Translations under genes and position numbers: made by a program
Origin: CBDBND01 sp965262665
Lineage (GTDB): Bacteria; Pseudomonadota; Alphaproteobacteria; Rhodospirillales; Rhodospirillaceae
Length of the DNA stretch: 64,000 nucleotides
Direction: 5' to 3'
NCBI GenBank assembly: GCA_965262665.1
Contig: CBDHFR010000003.1
Coordinates: forward strand, 62,001-126,000
In this document: positions 26,101-34,456 of the stretch, in pieces
How the letters are laid out: every line of letters begins with the position of its first letter
Position numbering within the stretch: the stretch's first letter is position 1
Notes under the pieces: generated by a model
Told to the model about the DNA's origin: nothing
What the model saw: only the letters and a program-made list of their open reading frames with translations
Databases searched by the model: none

Positions 26101-28784
26101 GGCAGGTACCCCAATCCCGTCAGGAAACCGCCCATCGTGGTGAGGGTTGTGGCTCGATGTTCCTCCAGATCATTCGCGGCAGTGGCATACTTTTCCCACA
26201 GATTCTCGGCGGCTCGCACCAGCACCCGCTTCTCCGCGTTGAGGTAGCGGTCGAGCTCGGCGCGGGCGACGTCGTAGGTCTTCTTCAGGATCAGGCGGCG
26301 AGCGTCGGCCTCGCTTATCTGGCCGCCGATCGCCTGGAGTACCGCCTCGACTTGGGTGCGACGGGCGTTCAGCGCCTCCTTGTCCTTATCGAGCGCGGCG
26401 ATGGTCTTCTTGTCAGCCTTCTTCTTCGGGTCCAGCCCGGCGAGACGGGCATCGGCCTGCGCGACCAGCGACTGGGTCTCGGCCTTGAAGTCGTCGGCCC
26501 CGAGGCGCTTGAGTTCGAGCTTGAACTCCAACTCTGCGGCCTTTTTCTTGAGCGTCGCCTTGGCGTCCTTGATGCGCTTCTCGATCACCTTTAAGGCCCT
26601 GTCCTGGTCCTCGAGCTTCTTGCGCTCCTTCCTGGCGGAAGCGCCGGTGGTGCCTTTCAGGTCGTCAATGAGCGCCTTGAGAGCCCTCTTCATAACGGTG
26701 GCGGTGACCTTCTTGTCCTCGTCGGGCTCGTAGCCGCCGACCTCCTGGGCGGTCTCGACGGCCTCGGCCAGCTCGCCCTGGGCTTCGGCGATGGCCGCCT
26801 CGAGCGCCTCAATGGCGTCGGCCTCGGCCTGGAAGTACTCGGCGATGAGGTATTCATCGGGGATCAGGGAGTGGTGCCAGCCAGTGGAGACGATGGTCTT
26901 GAGGTCGTAGCGGATTTGCTGCCACCAGTTGACGAAGACGCCGGCACTCTTGAACTCGTCGAGCACGCCCAACGGCACGAGCTTGGCCTTGAGGGTGGTG
27001 AGCAGCTCGTGGCGGACCTCGGGCATCTTCTTGCCGCCGTTGCCCGCATGCTGGAGCTGGGCGAAGTCGTCCCTGGCAACCGCCCACCAGGATTCGAGGG
27101 CATCGTGGTGCCGGGTGAGAGTGCCCAGCAGCGCCGGGGCCGCTTCGAGCGTGGCCCTAATGGCGGGCCTGGCGTCGATGGACTCGCGAAAGGCGAGGTA
27201 GGCGGGACGCTCGGGCTCGAAGAGTGAATCCGGGTTGACGCCGAACTTGGCGAAGTCGTCTGTGAGCGCAGCGACCTCCACCTCCGGGATTCCGCCGATG
27301 AGGTGCGCCTGGACATCCTCCGGCTCGGGGTCGGGCGTGTTGTCCACGTAGCGGCGGATGTTGAGGTTGTAGTCGTGGGTATCCATGATCTCGGACTTAG
27401 GCACGAGGCGCGAGTACTTGGGCAGCTCGCGCTTGTGGGTGAAGACGAAACCGATCTTCTCGATGTCCTCGGGGCGAAGCCGGTTCTGATTCTTGCCCTC
27501 TGCGTATTCGCGATCGGCGTTGATGAAGAGCACCGTGTCCTTGAGTGCGTCGGGCTTGCTCTTGTTGCAGACCAGCACGCAGGCGGGGATGCCCGTGCCG
27601 TAGAAGAGGCCGGGCGGCAGGCTGACGATGGCCTCGATGCAGTCGTCGTTGATGAAGAGCTCGCGGATGAGCTTTTCCTTACCACCACGGAACAGGACCC
27701 CGTGCGGCATGATCGTCGTCATCCGGCCGTTGGACTTGAGGCTGGCGAGCATGTGCTGCACGAACATGAGGTCCGCCTTCTTGCCGGACTCCGGGCACCA
27801 CTCGCGGAAGCGACTGGTAAACTTCATGCCGGCGCGGCTGTAGTTCTGCGAGAACGGCGGGTTGGCGAGCACCCGGTCGAACTTGCGGATCTGGCCGTTG
27901 TCGAGGATGAGCGGGTCCTCCAGCGTGTCACCGTTCTCGATCGTGGATCGGGTGATGTTGTGGAGGATCATGTTCATGATGCAGATCGACCAGACCGTGC
28001 CGTTGGAGTCCTGGCCGTAGAGGGCGAGGTCGTCGGCGTTCTGGCCCTGCTCTTCCACGTACTGGTGGGACTGAATGAGGAAGCCGCCGGAGCCGACCGT
28101 AGGGTCGTAGATGGTGTTGCCGGCCTCCGGCTGGGTGAGCTGGACGAGCAGGCGGACGACCTCGCCAGGGGTATAGAACTCACCGCCTTTCTTGCCGGCG
28201 CTGTCGGCGAAGAACTTGATGAGGTACTCGTAGGCGGCGCCGAGCAGGTCGGGGAACTCGAAGTTGTCGTTGACGAGGACGAACCCGGGCTGGCTGAAGT
28301 GGTCGAGCAGGTCTTTCCACTTCTGGTCTGGAATCTTCGTCTTGCCCTTCACCGCGTTGAAGTCGATGTTGTTCTTCAGCACACCGGCGAGTGCATCGTT
28401 CTCGTCTTCGATCGCCTCAATGGCCTTGTTGAGCATGCTGCCGATGTCGTGCTTGAGGTCCTTCAGGGCCGGCACGAGATCGCCGTTGTCGTCTTGCCAG
28501 GGCTCGTGCCAGCGGGCTCTAACGGGGACAAAGAAAGTCTCGCCGTAGGATGTCTTGTCTTCGAGCAGTTCAGCCACGAGTTCTGACCTGCCCTTGAGGT
28601 GGGCGAAGTCTTTCTTAAGGAGCTGGTCACGTTTGCGGTCGAACTCGTCGGAAAGCCGCTTCAGGAACAGCATGCCGAAGATGAACTCCTTGAATTCCGA
28701 GGCGTCCATCTTGCCGCGCAGGATGTCGGCGGCCTTCAGGAGGAAGGTCTCGAGCTGGGCGAGGGTGATTTTCTCTTGTTTCAA
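26097..28784 (-). CDS. hsdM: type I DNA N6-adenine methyltransferase HsdM, long form
   Basis: 895 residues from the TTG at 28784, chosen because LKQEKITLAQLETFLLKAAD is the usual HsdM N-terminus; the frame stays open to 28901. The HsdM_N helical bundle is followed by the methylase core: EFYTPGEVVRLL near residue 203, SAM motif DPTVGSGGF near 227, catalytic NPPF near 308. After residue 530 a long charged coiled-coil extension (many KK/EE/AA repeats to about 860) makes it far longer than classical HsdM of about 500 residues; this long form is a known subfamily. It makes target adenines resistant to the cognate HsdR, but no hsdR gene is in the window. Stop overlaps the hsdS start. Confidence 0.92.
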   Translation of the reverse strand: MKQEKITLAQLETFLLKAADILRGKMDASEFKEFIFGMLFLKRLSDEFDRKRDQLLKKDFAHLKGRSELVAELLEDKTSYGETFFVPVRARWHEPWQDDNGDLVPALKDLKHDIGSMLNKAIEAIEDENDALAGVLKNNIDFNAVKGKTKIPDQKWKDLLDHFSQPGFVLVNDNFEFPDLLGAAYEYLIKFFADSAGKKGGEFYTPGEVVRLLVQLTQPEAGNTIYDPTVGSGGFLIQSHQYVEEQGQNADDLALYGQDSNGTVWSICIMNMILHNITRSTIENGDTLEDPLILDNGQIRKFDRVLANPPFSQNYSRAGMKFTSRFREWCPESGKKADLMFVQHMLASLKSNGRMTTIMPHGVLFRGGKEKLIRELFINDDCIEAIVSLPPGLFYGTGIPACVLVCNKSKPDALKDTVLFINADREYAEGKNQNRLRPEDIEKIGFVFTHKRELPKYSRLVPKSEIMDTHDYNLNIRRYVDNTPDPEPEDVQAHLIGGIPEVEVAALTDDFAKFGVNPDSLFEPERPAYLAFRESIDARPAIRATLEAAPALLGTLTRHHDALESWWAVARDDFAQLQHAGNGGKKMPEVRHELLTTLKAKLVPLGVLDEFKSAGVFVNWWQQIRYDLKTIVSTGWHHSLIPDEYLIAEYFQAEADAIEALEAAIAEAQGELAEAVETAQEVGGYEPDEDKKVTATVMKRALKALIDDLKGTTGASARKERKKLEDQDRALKVIEKRIKDAKATLKKKAAELEFKLELKRLGADDFKAETQSLVAQADARLAGLDPKKKADKKTIAALDKDKEALNARRTQVEAVLQAIGGQISEADARRLILKKTYDVARAELDRYLNAEKRVLVRAAENLWEKYATAANDLEEHRATTLTTMGGFLTGLGYLP

Positions 28785-28918
28785 CTGAACCAGACTCGAT
28801 GTGATCTGACACCACTCCCTTCCCAGCGAGCTGGAATGGGAGCGGCGCATCTCTTGATGGAGATGGTGGTTGTCCGTTTTATGGTGGTGCACACCAACCA
28901 CAAAGCGAGGAAACCACG

Positions 28919-29010
28919 ATGTTGAATACTACCGATAAGATCATCAAACACAAAACTGGATTGCTGAATCTGGCCGAGGAACTGGGCAACGTGTCGAAGG
29001 CCTGCCAGGT
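28919..29010 (+). pseudogene. IS481-type transposase, N-terminal fragment
   Basis: About 30 codons (MLNTTDKIIKHKTGLLNLAE then NVSKACQVMG) match the helix-turn-helix start of IS481-like transposases. A TGGTGGTGCACACCAACCAC end-like sequence precedes it at 28883-28902. The frame runs straight into an IS256 fragment. Confidence 0.7.
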
Positions 29011-29137
29011 CATGGGCATGCTCTTAGGCGCCAAGAAAAACCGGAGCCGGCTGGACGGGTCTTCAGACCATCTCGCCGAGGTCATTCAGGGTGTGGCGTT
29101 CAAAGCCTGCATCAAGCAAAACCAATGCGCCGCCTGA
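29011..29137 (+). pseudogene. IS256-type transposase, C-terminal fragment
   Basis: About 40 codons ending RLDGSSDHLAEVIQGVAFKA then stop, the signature tail of mutator-type (IS256) transposases. It is fused in frame to the preceding IS481 fragment. Two unrelated transposases joined this way show a deletion across two insertions. Confidence 0.75.
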
Positions 29138-29383
29138 CCAGCCCATCACCAATTGTTGCCCATGGCTCCGATCGGAAAACTAATTCCTTGCCGTCTGTTG
29201 ATTTTGAGGAGTCACGGTGCCCGCACCAATTAACAAGCATCAGCCCGCATTTTAGGTCCAGCTGTTCTCTGGAATGCTCACGAAGTTCCGCTCGTTCTCC
29301 AATATTACGTGGTAACCAATGTGGGCCCTTTAACAACGTATTCAAAAAATACTATTTTTATCAAACAGTTAGAATGCATTCTC
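29138..29383. other. intergenic, nothing recognised
   Basis: 246 bp between the IS256 tail and the truncated recombinase. No coding, RNA or repeat signal was recognised; the first part may be the IS256 end. Confidence 0.5.
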
Positions 29384-29695
29384 TTAGGACCGTCCGTCCG
29401 CGAGCCTCAAAGCCATCGGTTCCGGGACGGGCTCCTCGCCCGCCTTGATCCGGGCGATGATCAGCGCCGCGCGCCGCCGTGCCTCCTCGGCGGTAATTAC
29501 ACCGTGACGGCCAACGGTCACCCGTTTCGCCGGGGCGCCTCCGGCCCTGGTCTGGACAACATAGTATTTACTCCCCGAGGGATAGACCCGCACCCCGAAG
29601 CCCATCAGCTCGCTGTCCCAGAACACCGTGTCCTTCTCGACCTTGAGCGCTGCGACGGTGCGCCTCGAAATCGTCTTTGTTTGCAATTTGGCCAT
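29384..29695 (-). pseudogene. second tyrosine recombinase, inverted copy, only N-terminus left
   Basis: The first 100 residues match the gene at 11990-13204 almost exactly (FWDSELMGFGVRVYPSGSKY) and then break off at about 29398 into unrelated DNA. The catalytic domain is absent. It lies downstream of the intact recombinase at 29738-30922, in the same order as in copy 1. Confidence 0.9.
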
Positions 29696-31151
29696 GTCTG
29701 CGCTCCCGGTCTTCCCGATCTCCCGTTTCTGTCCGCCTCACGCGGCCGTCGCCATCGTGCGGCAGAATATCCGCCCGATGCTGCCGCCCACCTTCGCCGC
29801 CGAGATCTTCTCCGTGTCGCGCGCCAGATGGGCGTAGCGTGCGGTTGTCGTGACTTTGGTATGGCCCAGGAGCTTTCCGATCATCGGCAACCCCTCGCCA
29901 AGCGCCAGGGCTCTGCTCGCATAGGAATGGCGGAGGTCGTGAATCCGGACATCCTCCAGCCCGGCACGCGCCCGCAGGCGTATCCAGATCGGGTGGAGGC
30001 TAAGCAGATGCGTGCGAGGTTTCTGGCCCACGATCACCCAGGGATTGCCTGCGATGCGGGGAATGCCGTCCAGCACCGCCTCCACCGCCGGCGTCAATGG
30101 AACCCGGCGCGCACCGGTCTTGGAATCTCGTAAGCGTAGTTCCCCCGCCGTGCGGTCCACATCGTCCCAGCGCAGCGTTACGACTTCGCCCCGCCGGCAT
30201 CCGGTCAGCAGCAGCAGGCGGAGCGCCGCGATGGCCGACGGCCAGGCCGAGCCGTCCGCTTCCGCTGCATCCAGCACCCGGCCCAGCCGCCGGTATTCTT
30301 CCGCCGTGAGAAACCGCTCGCGCCGTCGCTCCTGGTACTTTCGCACCGACCGGCATGGGTTCTGCCGTGGTGGCGTTAACCCCCAAGCCTCGGCGAGAGA
30401 AAGCATCTTCGAGAGCACTTCCACCGCCCGGTTCGCCTGATAAGGCTTGTCGCGAAGCGCGCAGTGCAGGGCCGAGACATGCGCGCGGTCCACCGCGTCG
30501 ATGGGAAGTTCGCCGAGCTCCGGCAGGATGTATTTGGTGACGACGGCCCGGTAGATTTTTATAGTTGCCGGCCGGCAGCTCACCGCGACATGCGCCTCCA
30601 TGTAGCGCTCGGCCAGAGCGGACACGGTCCACGCCGGAACGGGCGGCGGCGGAACCGGCGGCTCGCCCCGCTTGATGCGGTCGATGAGGACGGCTGCGTC
30701 CTTACGCGCCTGCTCGGCCGAAATCTTTCCATGCCGGCCGATGGTCACCCGCTTGGGCCCGTCCGGGCCGCGCGATTGGACAACATAGACTTTACGCCCC
30801 GTGGTGTAGACCCTGACCCCAAAGCCGGGCAGGTCCCGATCCCAGAACACCGCCTCCTTGCTCTCGACACAAAGGGTGTCGACGGTGCGTTTGGAGAGTT
30901 TGGTGGCGTCCTTTCCCGGCATGGTGTCCTCCCGCTAGCGTATATCCTGCCCTGGAGTGCGTTACCGGATGCGTAATCGAAGCGCAACCGACTGACATCA
31001 AATCGGAGCGCATTCAAGCGTATCATTGTGTGGAATGCAAGCGCTGGAACTCGAAAGAAATGTAAATAACGTCAATGAAAATAGAGAATTATCATACTAC
31101 AGCGTAGCCTGGCGCATCTCTGACTAAGATGACTGAGAGTTACATTATCTA
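29398..31151 (-). repeat. recombinase module, copy 2 of the long inverted repeat
   Basis: Inverted counterpart of 10540-12290. The outer junction contains TTAGATAATGTAAC (read on the minus strand), which corresponds to TAGATAATGTATTT at the outer end of copy 1. Confidence 0.9.
29738..30922 (-). CDS. tyrosine recombinase/integrase (inverted copy of first recombinase)
   Basis: 394 residues, more than 95% identical by eye to the protein at 10772-11956. The catalytic residues are present: Arg in LTGCRRGEV, HDLRHSYASRALALGE, LLGHTKVTT and Tyr in ARYAHL. Differences cluster around residues 245-310 and at the C-terminus (IGRIFCRTMATAA, caused by a one-base shift near the end). Its ribosome-binding site and leader match copy 1. 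As the partner recombinase next to it is truncated, any heteromeric activity would need copy 1. Confidence 0.93.
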   Translation of the reverse strand: MPGKDATKLSKRTVDTLCVESKEAVFWDRDLPGFGVRVYTTGRKVYVVQSRGPDGPKRVTIGRHGKISAEQARKDAAVLIDRIKRGEPPVPPPPVPAWTVSALAERYMEAHVAVSCRPATIKIYRAVVTKYILPELGELPIDAVDRAHVSALHCALRDKPYQANRAVEVLSKMLSLAEAWGLTPPRQNPCRSVRKYQERRRERFLTAEEYRRLGRVLDAAEADGSAWPSAIAALRLLLLTGCRRGEVVTLRWDDVDRTAGELRLRDSKTGARRVPLTPAVEAVLDGIPRIAGNPWVIVGQKPRTHLLSLHPIWIRLRARAGLEDVRIHDLRHSYASRALALGEGLPMIGKLLGHTKVTTTARYAHLARDTEKISAAKVGGSIGRIFCRTMATAA

Positions 31152-31156
31152 AGGTG

Positions 31157-31244
31157 AACTGTTGAAATAACGGAATGGAATTGGCATTCCCAAACGCTAG
31201 GGAACATCGCAAGGCAGCTCAAGCCGATTTACTCTGACAAAGCC
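31157..31244 (-). mobile_element. IS-A 5'-end fragment, diverged
   Basis: 88 bp resembling the IS-A 5' end (CTGTTGAAATAACGGAATGG to TTTACTCTGACAAAGCC) with several changes. It provides the stop codon of the methyltransferase gene. Confidence 0.75.
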
Positions 31245-32022
31245 TCAGGTGCAACATGATGTTCTCGTCGTTCCATCGGATGGCCTCAAGATTATCGAAC
31301 GCGCGGCGGACTTGTTCGTTGAAGCCGCAACATGCCTCCTCTAGCTCCCGCCCGTCATACAGAGAAAAGGTTGAATAGTGGTGACTCCGCACCTGTTCAA
31401 ACAGGCGTTTCAAGCTCGCCGTTCGAGCAAAGCGAAACACCTTCGCTTCGACCATTTCGAGGCCTGATGTCTCCGCGACGAAAGCTTCCATTCTTTCGAT
31501 GGTGTGAAGCCGCGACTCTTTCTCGGTGAAGCCCGGGAAGAAACGTCCCCATAAGTTGCCAGCGTTCTGTTCGGGCGTACGTGTGTAAATGAATAGGCGG
31601 CCGTCATCACCGAGCGCACGCCGTGCGTTAGCCAGAAATAAGGGAACGTTGAAGTGATGCACCGCATTGAAGGTGAGGATGGCATCCAGGGAGGCGTCCT
31701 CGAGCGCCATGTCGTCGACGCCAGACAACCGGGTCACAAAATTGCGAATGCGCGCCTCGGCGAGGTAGTTGGAAAGCTGTTCCAGCATCGATGCGCTGGA
31801 GTCGACGCAAACGAGGTGCAGGTTGGGGATGTGATCGAACAGCAGCCTGTCGTAGCGCCCGGCGCCACATCCGATATCGGCCGCGCGCACGCTTGCCCGA
31901 TCGGCCAAAGCGTCGCGAATATAAATAACCGGCTCCGGATCGGTGGTCCGTACCGCGCGGTAGAACTTCGCCACCCTGCCGAAATGTCCGGACATGCCAA
32001 CACTCGCCGTCGCTCCGGTCAT
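31219..32022 (-). CDS. class I SAM-dependent methyltransferase
   Basis: 267 residues. The SAM-binding motif I is VRAADIGCGAGRYDRLL (residues 45-61), with the acidic residue of motif II in VCVDSSASML and motif IV in LDAILTFNAVHHF. It resembles UbiE/type-11 methyltransferases. The C-terminal residues LCQSKSA come from the IS-A fragment at 31157-31244, so only the last few native residues are lost. It lies 78 bp downstream of inositol-phosphate synthase on the same strand; the pair may be an operon, with an inositol derivative as a possible but unproven substrate. Confidence 0.85.
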   Translation of the reverse strand: MTGATASVGMSGHFGRVAKFYRAVRTTDPEPVIYIRDALADRASVRAADIGCGAGRYDRLLFDHIPNLHLVCVDSSASMLEQLSNYLAEARIRNFVTRLSGVDDMALEDASLDAILTFNAVHHFNVPLFLANARRALGDDGRLFIYTRTPEQNAGNLWGRFFPGFTEKESRLHTIERMEAFVAETSGLEMVEAKVFRFARTASLKRLFEQVRSHHYSTFSLYDGRELEEACCGFNEQVRRAFDNLEAIRWNDENIMLHLRLCQSKSA

Positions 32023-32100
32023 GTTCCCAAGCTCCCACCAAGGTCGGTCGAGACCACCGCAGGCAGAGCAGTTTTTGCTCCCGGTGTTCGGAACACGCGT

Positions 32101-33249
32101 CTACTCCGCCGCTGCCATTGACCCGGCCGTGCGTATTTCGGCGGACCCTTCTTCGATGAACGCATCACACAAGTCGTGGGCGACGGAATCGCGCATCTGC
32201 ACCGGCGGCGACTTCATGAAATAGGAGGACGGCACTTCCAGCGGGCCGGTCATTCCCCGCACCATGCCGAGCCTGGCGCAGCGGACTGCATCGATGACGA
32301 CGCCGGCGCTGTTAGGCGAATCCTGGACCGAGAGGCGCATCTCCAACTCAATGGGAGCGCCCCCGAATCCACGCCCTTCCATGCGAATAAAGGCGACTTT
32401 GTTGTCGCCTTGCCAAGGAACATAGTCGGATGGCCCGATGTGGATGTCGCGCGAGCTGAGGCGCCCGTCTAACTGAGACTGGACAGATTCCGTCTTGGAG
32501 ATCTTCTTCGATGTCAACCGGTCCAGGGCCTTCATGTTGAGGAAGTCGGTGTTGCCGCCGGTGTTCAGTTGGTAGGTGCGGTCCAGCGTGTAACCGCGAT
32601 CGCCGAACAGGCGGGTCAACAACCGGTGCGTGATCGTAGCCCCGACCTGACTCTTGATATCGTCACCCACGACCGTCACCCCGGCCATCTTGAACTTCTC
32701 AGCCCATGCTGGGTCTGAGGCAATGAACACGGGTATGCAGTTTACCATGGCTACCTTCGCGTCGAGGCAAGCCTGGGCGTAATGTAACGCCGCCCGTTCC
32801 GACCCAACCGGAAGATAGCAGACCAATACTTCCGCACCGGTTCGGCTCAAGACTCCCGCGACATCCACCGGCTTGGCATCGGCCGGCAGGAATGCTTCGT
32901 CATCGGGATAGTCCGCCATGTGCGGCGCAACTCCGTCGAGGACAGGGCCCATCTGGACGATGACGCCAGATGACGGAAGCTCGCCCTCGAATACCATCGC
33001 GCAATTAGGTTTGGCGAAGATGGCCTTCTCCAGAGGTCGACCGACTTTTCGGCGGTCAATGTCGAAAGCAGCAACGACCTCCAGATCACCTGGACCCCAG
33101 CCCCCGATATCGGGGTGCATTAGGCCGGGCAGGGCCTCAACGCCGCGCTGCTTATAATACGTAATGCCCTGAACCAGCGAACTCGCACAATTTCCAATCC
33201 CTGCAATAGCCAGCTTGATGTTACACATACGTTGTTCGACGTTGGGCAT
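32101..33249 (-). CDS. ino1: inositol-3-phosphate synthase
   Basis: 382 residues. It converts glucose 6-phosphate to myo-inositol 3-phosphate with bound NAD. The Rossmann motif IAGIGNCASSLVQG is at the N-terminus; GDDIKSQVGAT and LNTGGNTDFLNM are signature segments of the NAD- and substrate-binding region, and KSKISKTES-like KKISKTESVQSQL follows. The length fits the short archaeal/actinobacterial type rather than the eukaryotic one. An AGGAGG sequence lies shortly upstream of the ATG. Inositol may feed compatible solutes or inositol lipids. Confidence 0.93.
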   Translation of the reverse strand: MPNVEQRMCNIKLAIAGIGNCASSLVQGITYYKQRGVEALPGLMHPDIGGWGPGDLEVVAAFDIDRRKVGRPLEKAIFAKPNCAMVFEGELPSSGVIVQMGPVLDGVAPHMADYPDDEAFLPADAKPVDVAGVLSRTGAEVLVCYLPVGSERAALHYAQACLDAKVAMVNCIPVFIASDPAWAEKFKMAGVTVVGDDIKSQVGATITHRLLTRLFGDRGYTLDRTYQLNTGGNTDFLNMKALDRLTSKKISKTESVQSQLDGRLSSRDIHIGPSDYVPWQGDNKVAFIRMEGRGFGGAPIELEMRLSVQDSPNSAGVVIDAVRCARLGMVRGMTGPLEVPSSYFMKSPPVQMRDSVAHDLCDAFIEEGSAEIRTAGSMAAAE

Positions 33250-33278
33250 TGGCTGCTTTCCTCCTTGCCTTCCTATTA

Positions 33279-33310
33279 GGCATTGTCAGGGCATTGTCAC
33301 GCTAAGTGAT
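33279..33310. mobile_element. two IS6 end scars in tandem
   Basis: GGCATTGTCAGG (IS-A-like) is immediately followed by GGCATTGTCACGCTAAG (IS-B-like), upstream of the synthase gene. These are leftovers of past insertions. Confidence 0.6.
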
Positions 33311-33342
33311 TGTAAGGGGAATTATACACCTAACTAGCCACG

Positions 33343-34434
33343 TGTCCCTTCCGAAAACCTTATCCGGTTGGAATGAAGATAGATCCTCTGCAATCCGTTA
33401 GGGATGATATCGTTCGTTAGATTGTTCTTCATGACATTCGTGGCCATGGTCAAGGGACCGCGCCGGCTGGCCGCCGAGAACATCGCTTTGCGACATCAGG
33501 TCTCGGTCTTGAGGCGTAAGCATGCTGGCCGGGTTCGGCTTCGCGGCTGGACCGTATCTTTCTGACATGGCTGACACGGCTTTATCCGTCGGTTCTCGAC
33601 GCCATAGTGATCGTCCAGCCCGAGACCGTTCTGCGTTGGCACAGGCACGGTTTCCGGGCCCTGTGGCGCTGGAAATCGCTCAATTTGGGTGGGCGCCCGG
33701 CCATAGACCGGGACCTGATGCAACTGATCAAGTCAATGGCGCGGGATAACCCTCTTTGGGGTGTGCCGCGTATCCACGGTGAACTCCTCAAACTGGGCTT
33801 TGAGGTATCTCAATCGACAGTGAGCAAGTATCTTGGGCGTTGTTACCGGCCCGGGGGCCAAAGCTGGAAGACGTTCATTGCCAATCACAAGGATGCCATT
33901 GCAGCCGTTGATCTGTTTGTGGTTCCCACAGCGCGTTTCAAGCTCCTCTATGGGATCGCAATCTTACACCTCAAACGAAGGGCGCTGGTCTGGACCAATG
34001 CCACCTCTCATCCCACCGCGGTTTGGATCGCCAACCAAGTGAGCCAGGCCTTTCCTTGGGAAACCGCGCCGGATTACCTGCTCAGGGACCGAGATACCAG
34101 TTACGGCAAGGTCTACAAACGGCGATTAAGCACTATGGGTATCAGAGACCGTCCTACGGCGCCAAGGTCACCGTGGCAGAATGGGTATGTTGAGCGCGTG
34201 ATTGGCTCCATCCGCCGGGAGTGCCTGGATCACACCATCATCTTAGGCGAGGCTCATCTGCGGCGGACGCTCAGGCGCTACGCCCGATACTACAATCATG
34301 CCCGGACGCATCTTTCCTTAGGCAAGGATTCCCCTATTCCACGTCCCGTCGAGCGGGCTGGCCACATCTCTAGGTGTGAACACCTGGGTGGTTTGCATTA
34401 TGAATACCGGCGGATAGGGTAAACGGAAGGGACA
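33343..34434 (+). mobile_element. IS-D, complete-length rve-type element
   Basis: 1092 bp with inverted ends TGTCCCTTCCGAAAACC (33343) and its counterpart GGTAAACGGAAGGGACA (to 34434). It is the parent of the short derivatives at 8957-9034 and of fragments at 35370-35535. Confidence 0.85.
33431..34422 (+). pseudogene. IS-D transposase (rve integrase core), one frameshift
   Basis: The N-terminus (MTFVAMVKGPRRLAAENIAL then RHQVSVLRRK) shifts frame at about 33550, where GGCTGGACC lacks one G that would give RGWDRIFLTWL. The remainder is open to 34422: Asp in AIAAVDLFVVP, Asp in LLRDRDTSYG, Glu in QNGYVERVIGSIRREC, then YYNHARTHLSLGKD, the pattern of IS481/IS3-like rve transposases with an N-terminal LRHQLxVL segment. 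The catalytic residues are intact, so a single-base change would restore it. Confidence 0.87.
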
Positions 34435-34456
34435 CCGCTGGTATAAGATCAGCAAA

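Noticed and set aside
27303..28586. 427-codon open frame on the plus strand opposite hsdM
   Set aside because: Composition (runs of V, L, E, D, H, A) is typical of an antisense shadow of a GC-rich gene; no domain, no ribosome site, and hsdM on the other strand is certain.
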